64,000 nt of DNA from Acanthaster planci. Taxonomy: Eukaryota > Echinodermata > Asteroidea > Valvatida > Acanthasteridae. The stretch lies in assembly GCF_001949145.1 (NCBI RefSeq), contig NW_019091518.1, forward strand, positions 333,980 through 397,979, read 5' to 3'. This document shows, piece by piece, positions 36,917-48,599 of the stretch (its first letter is position 1; each line of letters opens with the position of its first letter). The notes beneath the pieces were generated by a model that worked only from the letters and a program-made list of their open reading frames with translations, had not been told where the DNA came from and searched no databases. The position numbers and the translations under genes were made by a program.

Positions 36917-39900
36917 ATGGCCAACATTAAAGCCCAGGAAACGGATGATCTCAATGCCACCATCATGGAAGTCGGGGGAATCGAGACTGTCAATCTGTCC
37001 TCTTCCAATCCAGAGCATGGCCAGGCCAGAATGCAGGAAAACAGCCGGTCTGGCCCAGCCCATGATTTGGAGTACGCCCTTGAAGATATACCTCCATGGT
37101 ATACTACCATTCTGCTCGGGCTGCAGGTAAGAATTACCTTCAGTTGCACTCACATTTACAGAAAGCTAAATTAAATTTTGGAAAAACCAAAACAATGATC
37201 ACCGACATCAAAATATTGGAGGTCTATAATTATTCTCAATCTGCGAGGCAGATTTAATGGTTCTGTATTTTGTGACAACGTGCATTTCATCTTTCCAGAA
37301 AAACTTGAACAATTTGATGTTTAATAAGTGTACTTTACGTACACTGAACTGAAGGATTTCAAATAGATTTTATACCTCGAAGAGTACAAAGGTGCACAAA
37401 AAGTGAGCCTAAACCAAACTCATAGCACAGATCTTTTAATAAGGATATTTTCAATAACAACTTGTCGCTTTGACACCAGCAACGAGTCTTTCTGCTGAGA
37501 CAGGCCAGCCAAAACATCCTTTTATCCATTGCGTAGTGAGAGCCAAAGTCATGAACTTCAAATGACCATAAATATCCGGGCCAAACCATGCGTCAAATTG
37601 AATTGCAACTTCACATTTGTTCTGGCAATGAGTGTCTACAAACATCAGAAATAATGACAACTGAGTTCTATGGGGCGGGAAATACGGTTTCAAAATGCCT
37701 CACTTTCTTTGAAAGACCTTCTGGATATGCTGGTAGCTTCACGACTTTACAGAGGACCCAAAGGAGGGCCAAAGTGTGACGTCAGTTTCCCTCGTCCCGA
37801 GGGGTTACTTAACTTCGTTTAAGTAGTAACCCCTGGACACTGAATGATCCATAGGCGTATGCTCATTGAAAAACGTGCATGTTCCAATCATTCCTGATGT
37901 ATTTCAGTGAGCCTGGATAAGCCCTTGCAACTAGGCGAATAACTTTCTTCCTGCACCCTAATTCGTTTCCAATGCAGCAGATCAGCTGTCCATTCTGAAT
38001 CATGATTATGACTGGTGGATAAGCTGCACGTGATCTGTGGCAGTTTTCTTTTATTAAATCACAACACTGGCTTTAATTCACTAATACCCGGCTGTAACTT
38101 GGGGCAGAGGGCGCTTTACACAAAAGCAAAAAAGGATAACTGGAGAAAGGAAGTTACAAGTATTACATGTAGGCTTATCTATCAATTTACAGAATTTCAC
38201 GACAAATTTTGGAAGCAACATATCCACAGCTTTCATTCTGGCTCCATACCTCTGCATTTCTCACGATCCCATTGCCATAGCAAGGATCACTGGTACCCTG
38301 TTTTTCGTCACCGGCATGGTAACCGTCCTACAGACAACCCTTGGGGTGAGGTAAGCAGCGTACGAACACAGTTTAATGGTTTTACATATGCTATGGAAAG
38401 CAGATGCTCAAAGACAGGTTTTTCACACCTTACAAAACAATGAAAGCCGTCATTCACACAAAGCTTTTAAACGGTAGAAACCTGATGAAGTTCAATACTT
38501 ATCGAGTAACGTTATTCACGGCAGTTTTGTGACCGAACGCTGCTTTCGTAACAACGCGGGTGTCTTTGGATGTCCTATACACACCAAAAAGGGTTGGTTT
38601 ATGGGTACACTCAAATTAGATGCTAAACTAACTTACCCACAACAGTCTGCCCACTGGCCTATATACTCATCACAGTCCACATACTGCGCATGAACGGTAC
38701 TGAAAAATGATGTCATCACTGAGTTACGACACGCTCCATTCTGTTGTGTTAATGGTGCTCAAAACTGACAGTTTCTTTCTCATTGGACAGGCTTCCAATC
38801 ATCCAGGGGGTGACTTTTTCCTTTATGGTCCCAACATTTTCGATTTTGAGAACACGGGGAGAATGTCCCCCTGCACCCACAGGTGGGTTGAAGTGTAGGA
38901 AGATTTATGCGACAGGTCTTCTCGCTTTCCCCTCATTCCACTATAATGTAATAAACGAGTGTGCTTCTGTCAGGAATGCAACAGGTGCATGCCAAAAATG
39001 GTCAACCCTTCCCCCTCAATTCAGTTTTGGAGGGTATGTTCTATTTTGTTGTATAGGCGCAAAGTTCTGGCTGCTTCATTTAAACCAAGCCAAGCCAAAC
39101 ATCTCTGACATCTAGCTGTTGTACATACAGATAATTCCACGGTGGAAATGTCTGATGCAGCAGAAGAGGAATGGCTCGCAAGAATCAGAGAGGTAGGACT
39201 TCACAACACAGAAAGGAAACTGCAAAAGGAAAGGCTCCAAATCAACTTTACCTTTTAGTCACTGATTATGGAGTGATTTTTATAGCGCACTGATATTTTT
39301 GAGAGGATAAAATACTTAAGGTACTTCGTAGCCGTGTAGGCACCACTAGAGGTCTACAAGCCTTTCTGCCCCGGGCTGGTATTAAGCAACTCAAGCCGAA
39401 CTGGTGGGTCTGAGAGCCTGTCCGTATTGTGTGCTTCGGAACTTGACAAGAGTTTTACGTTATTTTTATTGGTCAAAATGCACATGCTGCAAATGTTGTG
39501 TCAGTTGATGAAAAAACATTGATTTTAGCTTCAGAGGAAAATCCTATCATAATATATTACCGGCACGATTCATAGCTTGGCATTTTTTCGCTTGGGGATG
39601 GAATTTTGCAGATCCAGGGCGCCATCATGGTGGCTTCGTGCGTTCAGGTCGTTATCGGCGCCACGGGCATCGTTGGTATTCTGATAAACTTCATCGGTCC
39701 CATCACGGTCACATCTGTCGTCACTCTAATCGGTCTGGGTGTTCACAAGCCGGCCGCGGAAAAGTCAGGCAAACACTGGGGCATTGCCGTCATGTACGAT
39801 TTTGTTAATCTTTATTGACATTATATACTCATTGTGTACTCAAAATGGTACTTAAAATCAGGACGAAGTTTCCTAGATAATTATTTCTTGATTAATGTAC

Positions 39901-42900
39901 TGGGTAAAGCCGATCAGATATTGATGAACACTGTTCTGCCTATCAGAGACCCCAGGGTAGAACACAACGAAAACTCATTTTTGGAGAATGGAGGAAAATC
40001 CTAGCGTAATATTCCCGGGAAAACCGATGAAATGGGCGTAGTCTGAAAACCCAACTTTGACGATGGCCTGGGTGGGGTTCGATTCCGGGCGCTTTAGGAT
40101 AAAGCCCAGGAAAAGTACAACCTGATTCCTCAACACTTCATTTCACATCTCGCTTATCCTTTTGCATTTTAGGACCATGGTGCTCATAGCTCTGCTCTCA
40201 CAGTATATGCCAGAGATTGGTGTACCGGTTTTGAGCTGCAAGTCGCAGAAGAAGTGCCACATGACTAGATTCAAACTCTTTAAACTGTTTCCGGTAAGAC
40301 CCGCTGTTGCACCCATTTGGCACTTCGTTCCTAAAGTGTATAGGCCTCTTAAGGACACCTAGGACACCTAGACAGATCAAGTTCTCATTGATAGCGCTCG
40401 GACATCTGAATAAACTAACTGGTCAGATTTGTAGAGCGTCATTTTGATGATTGTGTTAACTTTTTCAAAAGATAATTTTGGGCGTTGCTGTTGTGTGGCT
40501 ATTTTGCGTCATACTTACTGCCATTGGTGTGTTCCCTGACGACCCCAACGTGTATGGATACGCCGCCCGAACCGACCTGAACACCATGGTTATGGAACGT
40601 GCACCTTGGTTCAGCTTCCCGTATCCAGGTAAAAGTCTCGTATTATCGCCACAATCATGTCGGGGTTCCTCAAAGGGAATTAAAAAAAAAGCAGTCCTGA
40701 TGTTATTGGGCTGCACACAATCGTGACAGACAGATCCGGTAAGCCCCCCCCCGCACCTGTGCCGGCCACACAGCATGTTACACTTGAACATCATATGCGC
40801 ATGTTCACGCGTGTCGGACATAAAATTACAGTTGTGATTGGTCAAAAAACCATGCGTACTATCCTTTGCAATAATAGGTGAAACTTTTAGGGGAAACCCG
40901 AGTTGCTTGCGGGAAAATGTTTTTCTAAGGGCACCGAAGCAAATGAAAGTTGCGGCTTGTAAACAAGCACTGATCCTATGGTGCTTTCGTGAATACCCCA
41001 AAATGTGTTGAAAAGTGTTCCCTTTAGGCCCTATATGTAACAGAGGGGATAGGGGGGAGGCTACTTTGGCCTCAAGACGAGTCCCGTGCCTCCTTATTCT
41101 ACTAATATAGAATATCGAGTAAAAAAGGCCAAAACTGTGCGATCCAAGGCACTGCATATATTGCAGCACAGCATATGCCCAGGTTGTACTGTATTTACAT
41201 TGTGAACGCAGGTTAAAGCTTTATTTTACTTTTGATAGGGCAATGGGGCACGCCCACCGTGAGGCTTTCCAGTGTTCTCGGCATGACGGCCGGCGTCTTT
41301 GCTTCCATCGTCGATTCCGTTGGTGATTACTACGCATGCGCCAGAATGTGTGGTGCCCCACCTCCTCCCCAGCATGCTATTAACAGGGGCGTGCTGATAG
41401 AGGGAATTGGATGCATACTGGCCGGGGCCTGGGGATCTGGAAACGGAACTACGTCACACAGTTCAAACATCGGGATTATTGCACTTACAAAAGTATGTTG
41501 ACGTGGTTAAAACCTTATTTTTCGCTCTCTCTTTCTGACGGCTTTCGAATGAATTTATACATCTGAAAAAGTGATTTTTGAAGCAATACTTGAAAAAATA
41601 CAAAAGTATCAATTTCTTCACACATCTGATATCTTAGGATGCACCATTTACTTTTCCGATGATTGCCAGTTTTGAGACAAGACTAGTCTTCGCGCATCTT
41701 GCGAGGCTCCTCTGTTGAAATCCTCCAGAGCCACGTTTGTAGCCCTTATTCGAGTCAAGTTTCCCAAGCGTGTTGTGTCAAAACAATTCGCCACCAGGTC
41801 GGCAGTCGGGTGGTTGTCCAAGCGGCGGGCTGTATCTTGATGTTCACCGGACTGCTTGGAAAGTTTAGTGCCTTCTTCGCAACTACACCAGAACCAATCG
41901 TGGGGGGCGTCCTATGCATCGTAGTCAGTAGGTTTTAAAAATTCCAGATAATTCAAGATCATATTTTTCGAGTCAATGACTCAAAAAACAAGAGTTTAAA
42001 TGTTAAAAAAGATACTTTGTCTGGACCTGGAGTATTGTAAAGAGAGAAAAGAAAAGTCAAGAAATCCACTCTGTTTACCTCTAATTGAGGACGTTTGCCG
42101 ATAATTAATTCATCTTTTTAAGGTATGGTTACATCGGTGGGGTTGTCCAACCTCCAGTTTGTGGACCTCAACTCATCCCGTAACCTCTTCATTGTGGGCT
42201 TTTCTATCCTGATGGGCCTCGTGGTGCCTTATTACCTCGAGCAAAACCCTGGAATCTTGAAGACCGGTAACAACCTTAACATTCAAAAATATCGCTCATT
42301 GCTTGGTATTGATCATCAGTGGTGCTGCCTCACCCAAATTATTTATGCTTTTTGGTTCGGTACATTATAGCATGAAAGATTTAGAAAATCGGCTAGAGTT
42401 CACTTCAGAATTGTGATTGTGTTCCATTTCTGCAGGTTTTACCGAGATAGATCAGATAATTTCGGTGATGCTCACCACGGGCATGTTTGTTGGTGGATTT
42501 CTGGCGATTCTACTGGACAACACCATACCTGGTTGGTTACCAAATCGGAATATGGCTGTAATATTTTTTCTGTTTTATTCGTGGGAAAACAGGAGTCACT
42601 AGAAGTCTGAGTCGACGATAAATAGCGATAAACATATTTGACTGGCAATATCGATCGCAACACATGCAGGTACCGACGAAGAACGGGGAATTCATTCCTG
42701 GCGGCAGCATATCACCTCTGACGCCGGGAACGAAGAAGAGGGGGCGGAACCAGAAACAGACAAAAACAGAGACGGAGGTGAAGGTCAAGACATTGAGCTG
42801 GATGTGATGCATGTTCCTGATCAGCTGCAAGCGGACGTCAACGAGAAAGGCTCGTCGATGCAGACCGCTTCGCCAGACAGCTACGACCTACCCTTGGTTA

Positions 42901-43016
42901 TGAGGTTCGTCCGACGTTGGGCCTGGTGCCGTTACCTGCCGTTCAGCCCGACTTTCCGGGGATTCAAGTTCGGTTGGATGAAAAAGATATGTAAGAAAAA
43001 AGAATCGGTAGATTAG
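36917..43016 (+). CDS. SLC23-family nucleobase-ascorbate transporter, copy 2, 12 exons
   Basis: Complete 650-residue paralogue of the transporter on the opposite strand. Exons: 36917-37126, 38193-38350, 38791-38882, 39131-39192, 39612-39793, 40173-40293, 40472-40628, 41239-41492, 41798-41927, 42123-42266, 42436-42531, 42670-43016. The ten internal exons have exactly the same lengths as in copy 1 (158, 92, 62, 182, 121, 157, 254, 130, 144, 96 nt). Hallmarks are [78 protein letters not shown] and [12 protein letters not shown]. Two substrate-site positions are unusual: the TM8 Glu is Asp353, and the NAT signature begins with Ser (S403-N-I-G-x4-T-K412) instead of Gln, Glu or Pro. The acidic C-terminal tail is longer and unlike copy 1. 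Start chosen as the Met 70 codons before the conserved exon-1 donor. Confidence 0.95.
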
Positions 43017-44685
43017 AATGGGACAGGTTTGAAAAAAGCCAATAGAGTCACGCGTATGCAGAGACTCTTGACAATTTTTTTTAGCTCTTAATTACACTTA
43101 CGGATTTTGGGAGGTCAATTCTGTCTTCATTTTGCATAGGGAGATGTAAAAGGAAGAATCCTTTATTAAACTTGTGTTAGGCTGATTGTGACAAATCAAC
43201 ACGTGTATTCTAGCTTTAGTTTATGAGTTGATCACGTAATGTTCAGTATCATTATAATAACCACACGTTACAGGTAATATTTTGTATTCATTAAACCTTT
43301 TAAACACTATTCGAAGGAGGAGTCATGTATAGCTGCGGTGGCCCTATGCTGTCGTTCTTGAGCTTGACGCGCGCGTCATTTGGAAAGTAAAAGAAACCAT
43401 CAGCCTTGAGTCGAAGTGCACCCTCACTGGCAAAAGAAAGACAGGCTGGTACGAAGTTTTTCCAGCAGGTTCTTGCACGAGTTCAGTTCCAGAATAAATT
43501 TGTTGGCGTACATAGCGTGCCCCGCGTCAACGCGCATAGACCTGCGCGCCTATATGCGGTGAGTTCGTACCAAAAGGCTGTCGATTTCATTTAAAAATAC
43601 GCCCTCTTTTGTTCTCACTCGGAGCGGATTTGTCAAAAAGACATGTAACGCACGCGTATCCATGAGCGTTGTACTATACCGCAGTAGTGGCTTCCAATTC
43701 TGCTTGCCAAATCGCACCATACACTTTAGCCACCTTCCTATTGATCGAAAGCCCACCACATAGCCGGTCTTACCGTGAAAAGCACTTGGCCATACATTGG
43801 GTGATGCTGGACCTCTGACTGGACGAGAATAGTCGGAATCATCGGGCCTAGTATCCAGAGTACTGGCTGTGCGCCACCGTATGCAGTACGCGCCGTGGGC
43901 GCACCAATATTATATGACTGCTTGCGAGAGAAAGTGGCTAGAGGGATCTTGGGAAAAAAAGGAAGTAAACAGTTAAACAAAATCGATGGAAATTGTAATT
44001 TTAAATGTATTTTGACTTTCTGGCTCGAAAGGTATATGTTATGAGCTTGGTTGGTCTAGTCTTAAAGCAACGTTTAAGAGCTCAGGAGATCAGACGTTGA
44101 TAATGCCCTCGCCTGCGGCTCGTCGTTTCTCGTAAAGCCCACGGCATCAAACAAATACTTGAGACCGGCCGAGCACATTATTCATGAGCATTAGTGATGG
44201 TCTTCATTGTAGCCCCTTTTTAGTTTATATTAAAAATGAGTGTTTTTCTCCACCACGCCAAATTTCTATATAGAATACCTTATTTTCTAGCTGTTCTTTT
44301 TTTTTGGGGGGGGGCTTCACATAGAAACACCCAGAACAGCTTTCTTTTCTTTAGGATTTCATTTTTCAGTCATACACTTATAAACGTATTGTTAGAAATT
44401 GCCTTTTCAGGATGTTTACATCTGCATCTCATCCTTTCACTCAATTGCAAATATAGATTAACCTGACGGGGCTTAAGCCATTATAGCCTTGACCCTGTGT
44501 ATTATCAAATCAGAACACGTGATAATAAAGTCATGGATTCTTGTTTCACCTGATGGATTTTTTAATTGCAGTATTTCTATATTTAAAAATTGCTCTTTAA
44601 ATCATCATTCCGTTTGTAATTAAAAGTGTTAAGAGAGGCCGAGTAAAAGCAATACATGTATTTGTCACATTAATTTCAAAGTAGT
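43017..44685. other. 3' flank of SLC23 copy 2 and intergenic DNA
   Basis: Apart from the possible minus-strand exon at 43774-43947, nothing is recognised. There is a T-run and G-run at about 44298-44315. Confidence 0.45.
43774..43947 (-). CDS. Possible lone coding exon, hydrophobic, unknown gene
   Basis: A 174-nt block (58 codons, phase 0 at both ends) sits between a good acceptor (pyrimidine tract, CCCAAG, minus strand) and donor (TTCACG then GTAAGA). It encodes a hydrophobic run around GGAQPVLWILGPMIPTILVQ. I do not recognise the family and found no partner exon nearby. It could be an exon of a gene mostly outside the part I can read, or chance. Confidence 0.25.
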
Positions 44686-44838
44686 TATAATAGAAAGTAG
44701 GTTTGCGGTAGCACCATGGACGTATCTCTTTTGTGAGTATTTGTGGTTCTGAAAAGTACCACTGGTTCTTTTCAGAACCGCAAATACTCACAAAAGAGAT
44801 ACGTCCATGGTGCTACCGCAAACCTACTTTCTATTATA
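44686..44838. repeat. 153-bp near-perfect palindrome with a histone-type 3' stem-loop at its centre
   Basis: Arms 44686-44756 and 44768-44838 (71 nt each) are reverse complements with one mismatch, around an 11-nt spacer. At the start of the right arm, plus strand, GGTTCTTTTCAGAACC (44764-44779) matches the metazoan histone mRNA stem-loop layout: 6-bp stem, TTTC loop. A purine-rich ACAAAAGAGATA follows about 10 nt later, like a histone downstream element. The left arm carries an inverted copy whose stem has one mismatch. No histone frame is adjacent. Confidence 0.85.
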
Positions 44839-44936
44839 CCTCTTCACCATGCAAACCTTCAAGACTTATCTTCAAAGGAGTTGCGTCTAAAAACCAGCTC
44901 ATCCATCTGGAGTTTTCATCCTACCTCTTAAACCGT

Positions 44937-45379
44937 CAGAGTTGCTGACTCGAGTCATGTGACTTGGACTCGAGTCGCTATTTTTTGTGACTTGTGACTT
45001 GACTCGTAAATCATTGATTGGGACTTGACTCATACTTGCAAAAATTGACTTGTGACTTGACTTGGACTTCCAAAAAAATGACTTGTTACCAACCCAAGTC
45101 AGACGCTACTCGACCAGCCCCGTATATTTGTAGGGGAGCTATGGAGGCATTTTTAATTGGAGAAAAGGTGTTCAGCTGTCCGAAATTCATAGCTCGTAAC
45201 TTCGGAAGTTGACGCCTGGTTCTGTTGGTTTATTACAGCTGGAGACTTGTGACTTGACTTGTTTTTAGACCAAGTGACTTGACTTGCCCTGTTACCAAAT
45301 GACTTGTGACTTCACTTGTGACTGGACTTGACTCGTGACTTGACTTGGACTTGCAAAAAATGACTTGCTGCCACCTCTG
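44937..45379. mobile_element. hAT-like non-autonomous element with ACTTG-rich subrepeats
   Basis: Ends resemble hAT termini: CAGAGTTGCTGACTCGAGTC on the left and, reversed, CAGAGGTGGCAGCAAGTCAT on the right. The interior is built from variants of GACTTGTGACTTGACTTGG on both sides of a unique insert (about 45103-45235). No clear 8-bp target duplication was found, so boundaries are tentative. No transposase. Confidence 0.5.
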
Positions 45380-45537
45380 TGATTGTTTTCTAATTGCCTT
45401 CTATCCGCTAAATTTAAAGTGTGCAAAATCCCGTCCGACACAATGCCTGTGGTCGCAACCATGTTGTATAGCGCCCCCTTTCGTTAATGATCTCGGGCGG
45501 CTAGGCTGCATGCGATATGCATGTTCAACCAGAAAAG

Positions 45538-45548
45538 AAAATGGCGAC
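45538..45548 (+). promoter_or_regulatory. YY1-like promoter motif upstream of UBL4A
   Basis: AAAATGGCGAC lies 167 bp before the UBL4A ATG. This YY1-type motif is typical just downstream of start sites in housekeeping genes. Its ATG is followed in frame by an immediate TGA, so it is not the start codon. Confidence 0.35.
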
Positions 45549-45714
45549 GTGAAATCTTGTTCGGCTAGACAACAAAACGCTATTTCGTTGGAAATTTTAG
45601 GCTAAAGCCGCATGAATTCAATTATAAAATTATCCAGACTTTGAGGAAGAAATACACAGACACTAAAGCTACGATTTGGGACTGGATTGAAGGGAAGAGT
45701 CCAATTACGTGGAT

Positions 45715-48599
45715 ATGATCTTAACTGTGAAAATTTTACAAACACACGGAAGAGAATGCTGCGTAGAGGTAGGGCTACGTACGTACAGTTCAACGTTCAT
45801 GTGCCTTGGCTTGGGCACAACATTGCAGAATAAGCCTACCCCGCCACTCAATTATGCCATCATATATCAGGCTATGGAGTCATAGTTAACTGCCCACCAA
45901 CAGCACAGTAAATAATTACATAGGCTTTGAAGGTGTGTATTTTGAGTGGCCATGGTGGCGGCCTGGGTATTCTGCAGTTTATTACGGCCTGAGCCCACTC
46001 TGTATTCATTTACGTGTGGGCAATTTACATCTGTGACATTGTAGGGCTTACCTCTCTGTGCCCCCATGCCATGCCCTTTTTAAGATGGGGTTTGTGTATT
46101 TGAGGATGCCTCTTTTTTCTGTACTTTAAACTTTTTATTCCACAAATCGTGCGGTTACTCAATATAATGTCGTCATCTAGGCCTACCTGCATGACATGGG
46201 TAAGTCCAAAAGTTAAGAAGTATTTTTCCAAACATTGGAATGGATCCACAAATACATCAACCCCTTTAAAGACAATGTTGAAGTCATGGAAATATTATGT
46301 TCAGTGACAGGGTAGCGTTCTCGGTCAAACATGAGTTGGGCTCAAGCAGTCGATAGTGTCGTATAATTTGCCGGTAATTCTGTCATCAGCCTGCTGCTGC
46401 CAGCCATTGGCCCTTTTGTTTCTTATTTGCAGTTACAGAAGACTGTTTTGAAAAATTGGAAGCTATTAAAGTCTGAGATATCAAACAGGATCGACTGATA
46501 GCAAACTGTGATTGCACTGAATGACTGATAGCACCAAACAGTCAGTGGCAAGTTAATGGCTTTCTTGTTGACTAACTGCGTGGATTTTGTTTTCGTACAA
46601 GGTGACGGCAACGGAGCCCATTCTCTCTGTCAAACGGATGGTTGCCAAAGAATTAGATGTCCCAGTCCACCAACAAAGACTTGTCTTCAAAGGAAAAACG
46701 TTATCTGGTAAGCTCTTGATGTCACACAAGGAGTCAGCAACATACACAGTCTACACATGGGCCTGGGGCTGTTTTCATCACTTTGAATTTAAAACTCAGA
46801 AAGATAAATTCTATAGTGGACAAACTTCATACTTGCCTGCGGTTGTCACTAATTTTGCCCTGCGATGACATTCACTTTTAGCTGGAAAAGTATTGAAGCA
46901 GTTTTTCCAAATACTTTTCAGACCATTCCCACAGCATTGAGACAGCTTGTGATTGGTTTGTGATAGCCTGTGATAGCTTGTGATGGGCTTACGATAGCTT
47001 GTGATCGGTTTGCTGACTTTGCAATTAACTTTAATGGCTTGTGACAGTTTCTAATGCACTCTGAACTGGAACAAGAGAGGGCTTGGTCTTATGTAGAAAG
47101 GACAGTCTTTGGTGGGAACTCACTGTGTGAGTGCATAGGTTCCGTGGGCATTTAGCGCAGGGTGCACTGAGCTTGTGCAACCAATTTATGTTGATACATG
47201 TATGTAGGGTCATAGCTTGTCCATCACGCCAAGCTCAGTTTGAAAAACTTTCCACCAGCATGCCTTTCTTTTGCCAGTGAGCATGGTGATGGTCCACTTC
47301 AACTCAGTGTGGATTGGCTTGTGATGGCTTTTATTGCGTTGTAATGACTCAGTTACAATTCTGTTGTGTTTACCATGTTCACATGCTTTGATCCAGATGG
47401 CCAGTGCTTGTGTGACTACAACATTGGCCCAGACACCAAGATACACCTAGTCATACGCAGACCAGACGCCTCTGAAGACCTGACCAGCCCCTCCAGAATA
47501 GGGAAAGGCACAGCATTGTGGGAAGAGTTACAGAAATTACTCCGGAAGCATTTCACCTCAGAAGATGCAGAAAAGGTTCTGGAACAATTTAAGAAGGTAA
47601 ATCGACATCACAGGTGTTTGTGTGTGGAAGTACAGTCACAGAATGAAGTCATGAAACAACCTTGTTTTGTTTCATTCTACCAAGCAAGGAAAACTACGTG
47701 TAAGGCCCCCCAAAAAGTCTCTGGTTACTGGTCAGGAGCTAGCTCCAAAAGTGGTGCAGCAATGTGGCTTTTTTTACCCCTCACTTTTTTTCTGGAAATG
47801 CATGCTCACGCAAGGCCGGCCGCTATCAACACTAAAATAGACTGAGCTCCGTTTTACTGTTTAAAAGCATTTTCAGCTAGTACATGTACGCAGGACATAA
47901 GACCACCTTGTTTGTCTGGTTCCCAGACACATGTGTAAATGTGTAATACAGAAATGACGTCATCTGAAAAAGAATGCCGGACTAAACGTATAGAAAACTA
48001 GAGGGACTCCTTTACTGTACACATTGCTCAACTGTACCCCATCAAAACCACATTAATATTACACAGTAGCAGGATTCCAGTCAATTAAGCAAATTTGGCA
48101 GCTTTTGGACATTGTTTTATACCAAATAAAAAACTTTTATATTTGGCCGACACGCAGGTCTATGGCCAGGTGTGCGCTGACCAGAAACCAGAGACTTTTT
48201 TGGCCTAAGTACTTGTCACAAGTAAATGGTTGATGTCATCGTCTTCGGGACTTGTAGCCCCATCCGTATTGTCATCCTGTTGACAATTCTGCTTTATTTG
48301 TATTCACACGATGACATTGGCTTACTCTCATTGTTGAATTTTTTAGATTCAGGGAACTTCCATCAAACTTTACCCTCGCGTAGAAGGGAAAATCTCACCA
48401 AACCGTACCAAATGGGCACATGCGACATTCCAATTCCCTAATGGCATTTTAACCAAAATTAATTCATTCTGCCGTCTCCGTGCCGCAGGAGTTCTCTACA
48501 AACATTGCCAGTCTCAGCCTGGACGACATCGAGAGGATAGCCATGTCTAAGCTTGGAGTGTACCCAGATGGCAGTGAGGCAGGTCCCTCAACGAGCTAA
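45715..48599 (+). CDS. UBL4A: Ubiquitin-like protein 4A (Get5/GdX homologue), 4 exons
   Basis: Complete 156-residue protein; human UBL4A has 157. It belongs to the cytosolic BAG6-UBL4A-GET4 complex that hands tail-anchored proteins to the GET/TRC pathway and handles mislocalised proteins. Exons: 45715-45768, 46602-46707, 47397-47596, 48489-48599, with phases 0, 1 and 0 at the joins. Residues 1-74 form a ubiquitin-like fold (MILTVKILQTHGRECCVE, ILSVKRMVAKELDVPVHQQ, RLVFKGKTLSDG, DYNIGPDTKIHLVIRRP). The C-terminal helical homodimer region has WEELQKLLRKHFTSEDAEKV and SLSLDDIERIAMSKL. The exon-1 start is the only Met giving the first ubiquitin strand. The exon-2 acceptor is AAG rather than CAG. 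Confidence 0.92.
46935..47040. repeat. Degenerate minisatellite GCTTGTGAT(A/G)G in UBL4A intron 2
   Basis: At least six variants of AGCTTGTGATNG(G/C)(T/C)T(T/G) follow one another. The repeat is intronic and AT/GT-rich. Confidence 0.6.

Noticed and set aside
40073-40100. B-box-like GGTTCGATTCC in SLC23 copy-2 intron 5
   Set aside because: No A-box or cloverleaf partner at proper distance.
45541-45552. ATG in AAAATGGCGACGTGA as a start codon
   Set aside because: Followed in frame by TGA two codons later; better explained as a YY1-type promoter motif of UBL4A.
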